A stretch of DNA of 64,000 bases from positions 93,167,906 to 93,231,905 of the forward strand of contig JBCFYV010000012.1 in the NCBI GenBank assembly GCA_039000515.1, given 5' to 3'. The translations under genes and the position numbers were made by a program. This stretch comes from Timema cristinae (taxonomy: Eukaryota > Arthropoda > Insecta > Phasmatodea > Timematidae). The notes beneath the pieces were generated by a model, which saw only the letters and a program-made list of their open reading frames with translations, did no database searches and was not told the DNA's origin. Shown here piece by piece: positions 34,780 to 45,749 of this stretch; within the stretch, counting starts at the first letter, position 1, and every line of letters starts with the position of its first letter.

Positions 34780-35804
34780 CATAATTTGCCAATCTCTCAG
34801 AAACTGTTAGTTTTATAAAAAATATATTTCAAATAAAAGTTTTTTATTTTTAATGGTACTACAATTTTACTAGAGAAGTTATTTAATATCTCAAATAGTT
34901 GTGGAGATACAGACATTTCCGCTTCTGTAACGTACCCTAAAAGTCATTTTCAAATGAAAATAGCTATTTTATTTGTGATCTCAATCAACACCTAGATACA
35001 AATTTTAATCAAAATCGTTAGAGCCAATTTTGAGAAAATCAATTTTTTTTTTCTCTTTTTGCTTTTTGTTAATCTACTCTTAACCTTAGGGCTAACAGAC
35101 GGCATTTAAAAAACAGCTTTTTAGAGTTCAGGGGGGTCATGAAACGTCGACATCCATCAACATATCAGATTATATATTTTTTATGGTCCCAATACTTTAT
35201 CTTTAGTGTTCGAACAGCTTATATTATATATACATTTGCTTATAGCTTGAAAGTTATTGGTTTTATAAAAATATGTTTCAATTAAAATATTTGTATTATA
35301 AATAGCCATATATATTTGCAATGATAAGTAATTTAATATCTCGAAGAGTTACAGAGATTTGATATAAAAAATGAGAATTTACTCATCATACCGGAACCAT
35401 AAAGTCATTTTGATGAAATATCGAGAGTAACCATTTTGTTTGTAATATTAATAAATCTTTAGAAGAGAAATTTAATCAAAATCATTAAAGCTGATTTGGA
35501 GAAAATGGGCTTTTTCTATTTTTGCCCTTCAGTAAACTACCCTTAATTTTAAGGTTAGATATCTAATTCCAAAAACCCTTCGGGGCAACCCTATGTAAAC
35601 CCTAGATACCAAGTTTCAGCCCTATCGGTAAAATAGTATAGGCTCTAGCTGGAGGTACAGACTGACGGAAATTCAAAAACAACCTTTTTGGATTCGGAGG
35701 TCATGAAACGTCAACATTCATCAAAATCTCGAGATCGAAAAAGATTTTTCAGACGATCCCAATACTTTCTCTACCTGTAAGTTAGCGAAAAAAAAAAAAA
35801 AAGT
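34780..35804 (+). repeat. Tandemly duplicated repeat ending in poly(A)
   Basis: Two diverged direct copies of a unit of about 450-550 bp. Matching landmarks are TTAGTTTTATAAAAAATATA/TTGGTTTTATAAAAATATGT, TTATTTAATATCTCAAATAG/AATTTAATATCTCGAAGAG, AAAGTCATTTT, TTTAATCAAAATC and ATGAAACGTCGACATCCATC/ATGAAACGTCAACATTCATC. The second copy extends to GATCCCAATACTTTCTCTAC and a run of A residues (about 35789-35803), which suggests a retrotransposon 3' end. No reverse transcriptase is present. Confidence 0.6.
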
Positions 35805-36253
35805 AAATTTTTGGGAACCAATGTCGAAATAAATCCTTTCATGTTTTGAATTTGTAGGTAAACAAAATCTGGTTTTAAATGTGTTTTAACTAAATGTTAA
35901 AATTGGTGATATTGAGCGTCACTATAAACATTAACATGATTTACATTTCCCATTCATATGCTGCTTTCAGGATAATGTGATAAACGCATTCTCTGGTGTT
36001 GACACGAAACATTACTTTGAATGTCATACCAGAGTAATAACATCCCATTAAGGACATGAACTCTGCTATTTTGCCCTGACTCGCTAATTCGCTCTGCCAG
36101 GCATGTTACCCAGGTTTTCATCCATATGGCAATGTGTAATGTAGTAGCCTGTTACTCAAAGTAGTTTAGTAATTGTATTTATACACTCGGACTTTGGTAG
36201 TAAGTTCTGTAACTGTAAGTTACAAATTTACTAAAACTATTTTCGTATATTTG
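35805..36253. other. AT-rich spacer
   Basis: No gene or repeat family is recognised. Confidence 0.45.
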
Positions 36254-36857
36254 TACAGGATGTTTCAGTGAATGCGTGCGAAAATTAAACAGGACATAGG
36301 AAATGCTCAATCGAATTTCTTAGATAGGGAACTTGTGGTCTGCGAGGCCAGCTAAGGGTGATATGGGCCTAAACATAGGGGGTGGGGGGAGCCCGAAGGC
36401 TATTTTTAATGGGGATATCTCAAAACACTTGTGTATGAGACCCCAGTGCACACAGACTTAGAAATGGTCGCCAGGATTGTCGTCGCCTCGGGTGTGATTC
36501 GCAACACACATGATATATTTGAACGGGTGCGGCAGAATCTCGTACGCTAATATCATGCCTGCATTTGAGTTGATGGCCGTCATTTTGTGCAATTGCTGTG
36601 AGGTATGAAATTGTAGTTTCCCCCGGTTTGTCAATTATATGGTATATTGTACAGTACTACCTGTACGTAAATGTCACAATTAAATGTAAATAAATTACAT
36701 GTAAATAAACCTGATATCAGTTACAGTGTTAGACATGTTTAGGCCCATATCCCCCTTAGATGCTTCACAGATCACACGTTCCCTATCTAAAAATGTTTGG
36801 TAGAGAATTCCCTAGGTCCTGTTTAATTTTTGCACGCTTTCACTGAAACATCCTGTA
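36254..36857 (+). mobile_element. Mariner-like element with TA target sites
   Basis: The element runs from CAGGATGTTTCAGTGAATGC at 36256 to the inverse of CAGGATGTTTCAGTGAAAGC ending at 36855, with TA dinucleotides directly outside both ends. The inverted arms are about 130 bp and share ATTAAACAGGAC, AGATAGGGAAC and GATATGGGCCTAAACAT. Between the arms lies a decayed transposase C-terminal region (separate entry). TA target duplication, the CAGG terminus and the transposase motif all point to the Tc1/mariner superfamily. It cannot transpose on its own, because most of the transposase gene is missing. Confidence 0.82.
36401..36601 (+). pseudogene. Transposase C-terminal remnant (Tc1/mariner)
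   Basis: The frame beginning at 36401 reads YF-stop-WGYLKTLVYETPVHTDLEM followed by ARIVVASGVIRNTHDIFERV and RQNLVR, then a stop, YHACI, a stop, and VDGRHFVQLL with the terminal stop at 36599-36601. The order WGYLK, VYETPV, a helix-rich segment ending IFERVRQ, R-xx-CI and G-x-HF-x-QLL is the conserved C terminus of insect-type mariner-related DDE transposases. The catalytic domain that should precede it is absent. Three internal stops (TAA near 36407, then TAA and TGA after LVR and CI) show that it is dead. It lies between the inverted arms of its own element, so it is the residue left by internal deletion of an autonomous copy. Confidence 0.8.
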
Positions 36858-37014
36858 TGTCCAGTCATTTTATTCTCAACTGTTTCATTTGATAGATAAT
36901 ATCAATACAAATCTATAAATAACATAAACAATTGTATCAATGTTGACAACAAAATAATAGTCGCCTATATATTTTATAAAAATTCCCTTTCTCCCAGAAT
37001 CCTACTATATACAT

Positions 37015-37115
37015 CCGTGGGAGCGCAGCCTAGGGTGTTGACCTCACGATGTCTGGGGTGCCGGTAATGGGGAGGTTGGAATTTAAGTCCCAGCCTCATT
37101 TACTGATGATTTTTT
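37015..37115 (+). repeat. tRNA-like SINE head
   Basis: GTGGGAGCGCAGCCTAGGGT (A-box area) and GGGGAGGTTGGAATTTAAGT CCCAGCC (B-box area) with class II spacing. The SINE-B body does not clearly follow. It is a truncated relic. Confidence 0.45.
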
Positions 37116-37394
37116 TTTCACGCATATTCAAGTAGGCTATTCTTCTTTAATATTATATATCTTTATCATCCATAACACAAAAGAGAAACCATGTGAATAT
37201 TCAGGATGGGTAGTAATACGTTGGGCACGCAAACAAAAACTAAATAGAAACTAATAATATTCTGTAAATATTTTGAAAACATAATTAACCAACTGTATTT
37301 AGTAAATTTACCAAATATATCTTACTTGTTTAGAAACATAGCCTAGCTTTACAATTATTTATTAAATTTATTCAAAATTACATATCTTTCAACC

Positions 37395-37875
37395 CATTTC
37401 AGTGGACGCATGATCTAAGGCGCTACTCTTGCAATAGACTAGACTGATGAAAACAAATATCTTTTATCCTCAGTCCCGGCACAAATTTATCTGATTTCCA
37501 AACCCTTCCTTCACCTCTGACAAGACATCTTGTGAATGTGTGGAATGCCAGGACGCCACCGTGGTTCGGATTCCACGTTAAACTGTAGGTCCTTCATTTC
37601 ATCTCACAATCACCCTACCTTTACACATTAGCGTATGTGTGTGCAAACCGAAAGGTAAGTAAGACGCGATGCTAATAATAATAATAAATATCTTTTAGCT
37701 CAATCTCGGTCAGGGATACCGGGAGTGTTTTTTCCTCGATTGTTTTCCACTCTCCTTCCACGCCAATGTGAGTACACTTCCTTTCAATTCAACCTTCCCA
37801 ATCCCTAACACATTATTGTAATTAGTACATAGTAGTATAACTCGAATGTAGTTCGACACGCTGCTAAATAAACCC
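37395..37875 (+). repeat. SINE B interrupted by SINE A
   Basis: The SINE-B head starts CAGTGGACGCATGATCTAAG. After the A-box region and GACTAGACTGATGAAAAC it is interrupted at AAATATCTTTTA. It resumes after 37697 with GCTCAATCTCGGTCAGGG, the body TTTTCCTCGATTGTTTTCCA CTCTCC, and the tail ATAACTCGAATGTAGTTCGA CACGCTGCTAAATA. Removing the inserted SINE A leaves a colinear, old and rather diverged SINE B. Confidence 0.8.
37455..37697 (+). repeat. SINE A inserted in SINE B, 12-bp TSD
   Basis: The perfect target duplication AAATATCTTTTA lies at 37455-37466 and 37686-37697. The insert starts TCCTCAGTCCCGGCACAAAT, inside the head just before the body, so the copy is 5'-truncated. It proceeds through CCAAACCCTTCCTTCACCTC and ACCGTGGTTCGGATTCCACG to a mutated tail (GCAAACCGAAAGGTAAGTAA GACGCG) and AAT repeats. 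It must be younger than the SINE B that it splits. Confidence 0.9.
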
Positions 37876-40107
37876 TTTCAAATGAAATTAAATTTAAATT
37901 TAAGCATCTCAATCCGGCAATTATGACATCATAGCGATGACATGTTCGTACTCTTTTTGACTTCATAAACATACCAAAATAAAACATGAAACTGGAACAA
38001 AATGTTCATTGTTTATCATCCCGGAGTTCCGGGACGATATTTTGAATATGTATGAAGTTTCATCAGTGTCGGTAACATGATATCTGAAAAGTCTTTTATC
38101 TCGTTCCATTATGATCGTGAATATATTTGCGCATGGCGGTCCACGGTCTGTCTACTTGTAATCAATCCCTTTTTGTCACAATAAAAGAGAACAAATAAAA
38201 CCTAGAGATAAAGATGTGCTATTGCTGTCATCAATGTAGAAGCCTTATGCAGGTTTTTATTTTTTTATTTTTAATAATTCAGTGTCAATCCGATATGAAA
38301 TGTAATTTACATATCACACAGTTCTCTAGTCATATATTCAAAGTGCCTTTTTATATAATGAGAATGTATTGGTTGATTTTAGTGGAAAGATAGGGGATTC
38401 GCTCACAGAAATAGGATTGTATTTTACTTGGAGATTGTGTAATTATAGTGCACTATCTAAAAAATAACTTTTTTAGGTAGACCATTGTGAAACCTTTTTT
38501 GAGGATTAGTGATGGTTAAATAACTTTATTTTGAGATATCCTTTGACGTAATGCACAGGCATTACCTTTTGAAGTATGGTGCGGAAGCAGTGTAAAGAAA
38601 ACCTAACATTGTTATGATCTACCTGGAATATAACCCTGGCTTATTCGTCTCAGAGCCACAGTTTGGCTAGCCTTGCCTGTTAAACGTGTTGGTCAATGAT
38701 GCATTAAAGGGATTTCCTACCGATCATGGAGCAGCAAGTCACGATAACGATTTCCGATGGCAATATATATCACTTTCACTCAAGCGAATTTGTCAACTAA
38801 AACAAAACAAAAACAACCTGCAAGGTTGGGGAAAGTTGACTGGAGTGGTCTCAACTTCCGCATTGGAGTTTTTGAGATGTCTCTTGTTTCAAAATGGACG
38901 GATAATTTTGATATTAAAAATGTATTAAATCTCATTTCAACTAATTTGCATGCTTTCTTACTATCCACACTAATTTTATCTATTTTTATTTGTTCAATGA
39001 GTACGGAGTTTTTTTTAGATATATATGATATAATTTGAGTGTTTTTTTTTGTTTTTTTTCAAAAAAACTAATTCTTTCCTTTATTATAACGCTACACTTC
39101 TATTTTACTCTTTTCTTTCATTAAATCAAGCTCGGGACGAAAGTAGTACGCTCCCTTCACCCTCTATAAATCGTGGTTACGTGGCTCAAACAATCAAACT
39201 GCAATTTGTAGCGTGCTTCTTTTTTCTCGGAATTCTAATTTATTTCCCCTTTATGTAGTTTATCGCGTGTCAGTTAACTTGATTCTGTAGTACATGTTAT
39301 TATCAACGATAAATAAACAAGGTACAACTTATACCTGTCAACTCTTATATTTAGAAGTTTAACTCTTGAATTTAAGACGTTAGCCATGTTTCATTTCCTC
39401 CGCTCTTTAGCCTTTGTCCTAGTGGGCAAGAGACCAAGCATAATTTAAAGTGTCAAATTGGGAGGTCATTTAACTGAATCAAGAGAATCTTCATTTAAAA
39501 ATGACTAATCTGTTCATGGTGAAGTTTTGCTTTATTGAAGATCGATATCTATTTACTTTCTAATGTATAGAAATTATTGGAGTTGTCAAAATGTCTACTT
39601 CGGATTATTATGATGATTTGCGTTTTATATGCACCAAATATAAGAAGTTGTCTTAACAAAATGTCTTCACCATGTCTGTCTGTCTGTCAATCTGTCCCTG
39701 AGGGTTCAACCGAAATCATTTGATGATTTTGTTCGATCTTGATATTTGGGTGTATATGGCTTTAACTCAGGTATTTTTTGATTACTATTCACAAATTAAG
39801 GGTAGCTTATTGAATTTTTAAAAATATTTGAAATAAAATTGTATAGTACTAATTTGTTAAAAAATTATATATGAGGAGTGTTTTACATACATATACTACT
39901 AAATGTTTGTATTTTATAGGAGGAAAGTTTATTTAAAAAATAGTTTAAGGAGACTGCTTTTGAAAATTAGAATTAAAAAAAAAATTACTTGAATTCTTTG
40001 TTAAAAATTGATATTTGTGGAAAATTTGAGATGAATAATTATATATGGATTTATTTTTTAGGGGAAACTTTTTATGGTAGACTAGTTTAACAAATACTTT
40101 TACTGAA
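37876..40107. other. Spacer, no gene seen
   Basis: Overlapping frames of 80-93 codons at 38686-39038 run in different phases on both strands and have no recognised domain. A GTCTGTCTGTCTGTC segment near 39680, followed by long AT-rich sequence, resembles the start of an interspersed repeat related to fragments at 20405 and 42740. Nothing can be called as a gene. Confidence 0.4.
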
Positions 40108-40396
40108 AATTTGAAGTTAGGAGACCTGGTGGTCTAGGGTAAGGTGTCAGACTTCTGAGTGGCGGCCGGGGTTCCATCCTCGGTCCGGCACAGATTTATC
40201 TGATTTCCAAAAACCCTTCCTTCACCTCTGGCAATACATCTTGTGATTGTGGGGAATGCAGGCCTCACCGTGTTCGGATTCCACGTTAAACTGTAGGTCC
40301 TTCATTTATCTCACAATCACCCAACCATTACACATTAGCGTAAGTGCGTATAACCGAACGGGTATTAAGACGCGGTGCTAATAATAATTTGAAGTT
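40108..40396 (+). repeat. SINE A, full length, 11-bp TSD
   Basis: The target duplication AATTTGAAGTT lies at 40108-40118 and 40386-40396. The head is GACCTGGTGGTCTAGGGTAA with GGCGGCCGGGGTTCCATCCT, the body is canonical, and the tail is TAACCGAACGGGTATTAAGA CGCGGTGCTAATAAT. Relative to the 16.3- and 59.4-kb copies it has many single-base deletions within short homopolymers (GGG for GGGG, GCCTCACCG for GCCTCCACCG, TAACCG for TAACCCG). These could be natural decay or uncorrected sequencing errors. Confidence 0.9.
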
Positions 40397-40869
40397 TCTT
40401 GAAAATCGATATTAAAATTGTCTTTAAATGGGTATTTCACTTGATAAATAAGAATGCATTTTCCTTCTAAAAAAACATTAGTTTAAGGTTAATCAACTAA
40501 CGAATAATTTTTGGATATTTTTTCACAAACTATAATATACTAGATCAGAAATTAAGTACGGCTGTGTCATAATATTTATTTACTACTAATTTTATAGTAC
40601 GTTAAGTAGAACCGTTATCAACAATATATTCTAATTATTATTCTTACTATTTCAAGACATAATATATCCCTACACTGAGGGGCACGTAGATTAATGCGTC
40701 AATTGTAGGCCTATATATATGTTCTGGTTTTCCAACGTCAGAAAGATCGTAATTTGAATCTCATTCCGTTGCAGTGGTGTGTTTTACCTGAACGCCAAAC
40801 ACAAATAATAATTATACTTTCCTCATCCTTACTCTAATATTATATATATGTATATATCACGAGTGAGTG
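40397..40869. other. AT-rich spacer
   Basis: No supported feature. Confidence 0.5.
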
Positions 40870-40872
40870 TTA

Positions 40873-41360
40873 ATCTATACTTATAAAATAACATGTCCTG
40901 ACTGACTGACTGACTGATTCATCATCGCCGAGCGCAAACTATCAAGGCTACAAGCATGAAATTCGGACTGTATATTCATTTTGTTATGTAGGCACCCACT
41001 AAGAAAGGATTTTAGAAAATTCCACCCCAAAGGGGTCAAAATAGGGGATGATAATATGTATGATAATATGTATGAAAGTCCGTCATTTTGAAAGTTACAT
41101 AAACAAAATTTTGTATTTCGGTTATTGACGTAAAACAAATAAATATGTGTTTCAGGAATTTTGGAAATTTTATTTAATAAGGGATGAAAAAGGGGGTGAA
41201 AGTTTGTATCGGACTTGCATTATTTTTGATCTGAGGTCAAGTTATGGTCATCAACGTAAAGTAATATTTTTAATTAATCTGTAAATACATATGTATATTT
41301 TCGTATTTGTATATAATCAACTTCCACGCGAGCAAAGCCGCGGGCAACAGCTATCTAGTA
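40873..41360 (-). repeat. Interspersed repeat C, copy 1
   Basis: On the minus strand it starts ACTAGATAGCTGTTGCCCGC then GGCTTTGCTCGCGTGGAAGT. It ends with a (GTCA)n run, then CAGGACATGTTATTTTATAA GTATAGAT. It is about 94-97% alike by eye to the copies at 48.7 and 53.2 kb. A minus-strand frame of 85 codons spans its middle. A similar frame exists in other copies but carries ordinary amino-acid changes and no domain, so it is not called. The ends resemble a widespread class of arthropod interspersed repeats, but the class is uncertain. Confidence 0.85.
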
Positions 41361-41534
41361 CGTGATAAACAAACATACCCTTATCTTGTATGGTTATGGT
41401 TAGATTTATTTTTTATGTCACCAAAATGTTTTTTTATAAGAGATTGAATTAAGTACCAACTAGGCTTATACATACATTTTTGCATGCTCAACGTCTTACC
41501 ACGCATCCGGAATATCCACATATTTACACTAATT

Positions 41535-41700
41535 GGGTAGGTATGAGGAATATAGAGATTTGAGTAAATATACCCACATTTGCGTGGTGTGAGTAGTAAA
41601 CTATTCAGGAAAAATAAAATCTCTGTACACCCAGTCAGGACTCAAACCTCTAACTTTCAACCACTGGAAAAATCAAACCAATTGAAACATATTAGCCCTT
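41535..41700 (-). repeat. SINE B partial, minus strand
   Basis: On the minus strand it contains AGAGGTTTGAGTCCTGACTG (B-box area), CTGAATAGTTTACTACTCAC and CACGCAAATGTGGGTATATT, equivalent to the family's AAATGGTTTTCCACTCTCCC and CACGCAAATG body blocks. The tail is missing. Confidence 0.5.
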
Positions 41701-41716
41701 TTTCCACTGGCTAACT

Positions 41717-42112
41717 TTAAGGTGAGAGTGTAAGTAAAGTGATTTTAGGGCGTTGTTTTTGCAGTTTTTATGTCAATAAATGGTTTGGTCAAAAAAATTA
41801 TTAAATATTTCTCCAGTAGAAACATAAGAGTATAATTTTCTTTACATGGTGACCTTCACAGTTCTTGAACATCTGCCAGAAGTGTCCTGAAATTCAATGA
41901 CCACATCTACTCTTCATTTTAAAAGTGATTCATCTAGTGCCACATTTCTCATGACAAATATTCAACAACTGTTGCTATCACCATGTGAATCAAGTTAAAC
42001 TCTATTTTTCTAAAGGAATAATATTTTATTTATTTAACCAACAAAATGTTTTGCTATAAAAACTGAAAAAACACACTAACCTATTCTCACGTACCCTACA
42101 CTCCCATTTTAA
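41717..42112. mobile_element. TTAA MITE (family A), copy 3
   Basis: TTAA bounds lie at 41717-41720 and 42109-42112. The left end is AAGGTGAGAGTGTAAGTAAA. The right end CGTACCCTACACTCCCATTT inverts to AAATGGGAGTGTAGGGTACG. Internal inverted pairs include TTCTTTACATGGTGACC/ATCACCATGTGAATC and ATTTCTCCAGTAGAAACATA/TATTTTTCTAAAGGAATAAT. The centre CTCTTCATTTTAAAAGTGAT to TCTCATGACAAATATTCAAC is the reference for the interrupted copy at 17867-18433. Non-coding. Confidence 0.78.
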
Positions 42113-43200
42113 GTTTAATTAATGTGCCATTGCCTGAAACTAGAGTGTTATATTAAAATTAAAGCACATGAAGTGTTTCCGGTATCTCTTGCAAGTGTCG
42201 TGGAAGAGAATTATTTTTTCACTATACCTGCAAAACAATATAGACTGTAATTTATGAATACATGGCGTAGATCTTTCCGAGGCTGGACATGTAGAGCTTT
42301 TGTATGGAAGGTTGTGCAAGTCAGAAGGTGGGGGGGAATTAATGGTCTGAGAGAGGTAAATCTCAGGTGTGACATGACTGGGTTGGTATGAATGAGATAT
42401 GGTCACCAAGCGGTCCCAAGGGGGCACCACGAGGCACACCATCGTGTTCGCATACGTAGAACTCTATTAGTGACAGGAGCCTGCGTCATTATTTAATGGC
42501 GAGGAAGGTAGACCGATAAATTATAGCACAACAGAGAAGTAAAACTAAAATAAAACTTCGCGAGTGGTGCTTCCTACATGAAGCAACATATCCTCAAACA
42601 GAGTTTATATTTTCTCAATAAAGAGAAAATATTGTAATTGTGAACATATTTACCCTCAATAATATGATGAATCTTTATGTTTTATGTGCCCCCTAACCAC
42701 ACAAAAATGAAATTTACATTATTATGTTCATCCCTAATTCTGTATATCTGTCCTTTGGCCTGGATCCAAAACAGTTAGATGAATTATTTAGTTAAATCCT
42801 GATATTCAGATTGCGATATGGCTAAACTGTTGACATTTTTATTATTATTGCCGTAGCTCCTAAATTAAGGGGACTTATTTGATAAGGGATTTTTGAAAAT
42901 TTTAAATATTTTGAAAATTTTCTAATGATTTTGTTTAAAATATAGCTTATATCTGGTACATTTTTTTACAATATAAAATGTGTTGTCTTTGTGTGCCGGG
43001 TTAGTATAAATTAGCCCACACACTCAATGATCTCAACCTCCAATAAAGAAAATATCGACTCTGAAAGAACAGCGGATGGGGTTTGGCTTACTAAGGCCAG
43101 GCCGATGTGGTCGTTGTTTTGTTTGATCTTGTTGATGGGCCACATTTAACTCTACTGGAATAGTAACTCCCGGAAAAATATTGAAATAAATAGTTCCAAG
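42113..43200. other. Spacer, no gene seen
   Basis: A 100-codon minus-strand frame at 42140-42442 has no recognised domain. A CTGTATATCTGTCCTTTGGC segment near 42740 resembles the other GTCTGT-type repeat starts. Nothing else is supported. Confidence 0.4.
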
Positions 43201-43209
43201 TTTGGCTCT

Positions 43210-43470
43210 CTCGTCACCTGCTCTCTGCGCATGCGTCGATACCCACTTCAGGCATCCACCTTTCCGAGCGCTGTTGCTCTGTGACGTGATTGGTCGATTC
43301 TTCTTCTCTTTCTTTCCTAGTCAGGTGTCAATCGGGAGACTATTTAATATTATGATCTATCACCTAATTTAGGCGCAGAACTGTATTCACTACGCTGCAG
43401 TACATATTAAAAACTTTGTTTTTCTTCGTTAACAGCCAGCTACACAAGACGCAATGGTGTCGGACTCAGC
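43210..43470 (+). promoter_or_regulatory. Promoter-like region with splice acceptor
   Basis: In order there are an NRF-1-like palindromic TGCGCATGCGTC (about 43226-43237), a CRE-like GTGACGTGA (43281-43289) overlapping an inverted CCAAT box ATTGG, and a T/C-rich stretch. Next comes a TATTTAA-type box near 43341. Last is TTTGTTTTTCTTCGTTAACA G, a good 3' splice-site pattern ending at 43435. This is immediately followed by a short open frame starting ATGGTGTCGGAC. The combination is unusual here and could belong to a host gene's 5' end or to an LTR. No expression evidence is available from sequence alone. Confidence 0.35.
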
Positions 43471-43672
43471 CGTGGCCAGGATCAGCCACATTGAGGATAA
43501 ACAACCAGGGAGCTTCGTGGTCTGGCTACTCAACTTAGAGAGATGGTCCATTCATTTGTGTACATCTTTTATAATCCCATTAGAGATTTTTGGATACTTA
43601 CTATCTAAAAGTCACTTTCTGACAGTTATTTGTTCACCTAAGCCAAGAAGTTGGCGTAGCTCTACTGTGTAG
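43454..43672 (+). CDS. Hypothetical short open frame, 72 codons
   Basis: Begins MVSDSAVARISHIEDKQPGS and continues FVVWLLNLERWSIHLCTSF, then a hydrophobic, Ser-rich end to a TAG at 43670-43672. I do not recognise a domain. The first 37 codons or so have balanced codon use, unlike most frames here, and lie directly after promoter-like and splice-acceptor-like sequence. The later half looks like random AT-rich translation. If real, the coding part may be only an exon (about 43436-43550) joined to others outside recognition, or a small ORF on a non-coding transcript. It could also be the leader of a retrotransposon. Confidence that it is translated is low. Confidence 0.22.
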   Translation: MVSDSAVARISHIEDKQPGSFVVWLLNLERWSIHLCTSFIIPLEIFGYLLSKSHFLTVICSPKPRSWRSSTV

Positions 43673-45060
43673 TAACCCATGACTTAACGACAAGGCTATG
43701 CTTATATTTTTGTTTGATAGTTATTAATATTTAAGTGATCTTAATATATATTTATACCTGTAGATTAACTACAGGTCATTTGGTTCCCTCCGAACAAAAC
43801 TTATTAGTTATGGTGGTGTACGCCTTGTTGGTATAGGTTGACTTTTTGTGTTTTACGAGTCGCTTCAACAGCTGGCTAGTGTTACTAGGATGAACAGATA
43901 GCTGTATTTGGTGTAAACACAGTTTACAATCATGACGATACCATACTAATCTGTGTTAGAAATTAGGTAATAGTCGCCTAACGACTCCTTGTTGCTCATT
44001 ATTTTGTGTGCTCAGCCTAGCAGCTCCAAAGATGTTCTTTGGCAACTTGATACACTCGGTCTCCCTTTTTACTAGAGGAACGTCAGGGCCCAGAAACCAA
44101 GGGACAGCTATTAGGTGTGCATAGCCTAATTAGGCCTTTGCTCGAGTCAATTGCCTCGTTTTATCCTTGCTTTCGAACACTTCCAATATTACTTGTTTGC
44201 CATAAGTGTTCAAGATAGGCCTCTCAAGGCATTTATAAATGTCAGTATTTACAACCACTTAGACGTGTTCCTTAAGATACTTCGAATGAATGCGGTAGCG
44301 TTCTAATGTATACATTTATATCAAATTTTGATAGGGGCCAATTCCGTGAGGTCTTGTCAGTGCAGTCCTAATTGGGGATTATTTATCCCTAATGTATGGT
44401 ATCTGTTTTAGTTTCCCCTACCCATGGCCTTGACGTTCTCGCAGTTAATAGACGAGCTCATGTGGACTAGAAACAGTATAAAGGTAGTCGTATAGTACCC
44501 GGGAAGGTATATATTGGAGTAATAGAGCCATGTGAGTTTACATTAGGATTAAGTGGATGGTGTACAGACTTATTATAGCTATTTACTTACGAGTTTGTCT
44601 AATATGTGTATTAAGCTTATTGAGTTTAAAGTGAACCTATTGCAGTGCAGGAGCTGCCTGTTTGAAACCTTTGAATCTAAGATAGATGCCTAGTCCACCT
44701 TTTTGTAGGAATTCACTACTCAATGTTGACAGTCTGTTTTAGTTAATTATATGCTTCCTAATATCACCTCATAAAGCTCCATTCATATAGACATTAACCC
44801 AGTGAATCTGACAGCCTGTTGTTTGAGTGCTAGGTAACCACAAATTGTTAGTATTAGTTTAAAAGGGCTATTTATGATGAGCCTAATTAATTGTTCGTTA
44901 TAGTTTGCTTTCTCTACTACTTGCGCAAATGTTTTTGTATAATGTTTTATACTCATGTATAATGTGTTATACCCATCAATGGGTAACTTCATTAGTATGT
45001 AACTTATTATATGTTCAATAAAATATTGTATGCCTTGTACTTGTTCTTTCAATCATAACA
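43673..45060 (+). other. Possible 3' untranslated or LTR-like stretch
   Basis: About 1.4 kb of more even base composition than the surrounding spacer, with no frame longer than 90 codons. It ends with AATAAA at 45017-45022 in GTTCAATAAAATATTGTATG, followed by GT-rich sequence and ATCATAACACCCCTCCCCC. Read with the promoter-like segment at 43210-43470 it would make a transcript of about 1.6-1.8 kb. A solo LTR ending CATAACA is an alternative, but no matching TG start was found. Confidence 0.3.
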
Positions 45061-45749
45061 CCCCTCCCCCTTAGTGGAGATGTGTGTCATTTGTATTTAT
45101 TTAAAAAAAAAATTTATACTTATAAACAACCTTTTTTTTATCTTGAATTAAAAAAAAAATAGATTTAGTGTTTTTGTTATAAATAATTATTTGGAGAATA
45201 TTACACACAATAAATAATAAACACTATTTATTCAAAATCAATTGTTTCAAGGATAGTCTACTTATGACAAACTATAGAAAATCTTAAATGTTTCTAATTG
45301 GCCTAAAAGATTTAGTTTAAATTGAGTTTCTGGGAAATATTTTTAATTATCTTTGCTTAATGTGTGAGATTGGTAGTTTTGAGACTTCAAAACACCAAAG
45401 CCTTCCTCAATTATCGTATTTTATTTTCCTTTGTGACATTGTTAAATAGGAATTTATTTGTATGAGGAAGGCTATATATATTAAATAGAACAATCTATTT
45501 TGTCATTAGAATAATGCCATTTCCCGTAAGGCATCGTTTAAAATGAGCTACTGTTACATTTTCATTCATTGGATTAAAAAGAATATAATAACTTTTTTTA
45601 ATGCTTTGAATGACATATTTGTATAACCTTTTGCATTCATTTTGATGTTTTGTATTGTTAAATTAACAAACCACTCCTGAAATAATAATAAATGTGTGAG
45701 CATCGACGATGCATCTATGCACACTACGTTCACACATTAACACAGATAT
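45061..45749. other. AT-rich spacer
   Basis: No supported feature. Confidence 0.5.
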
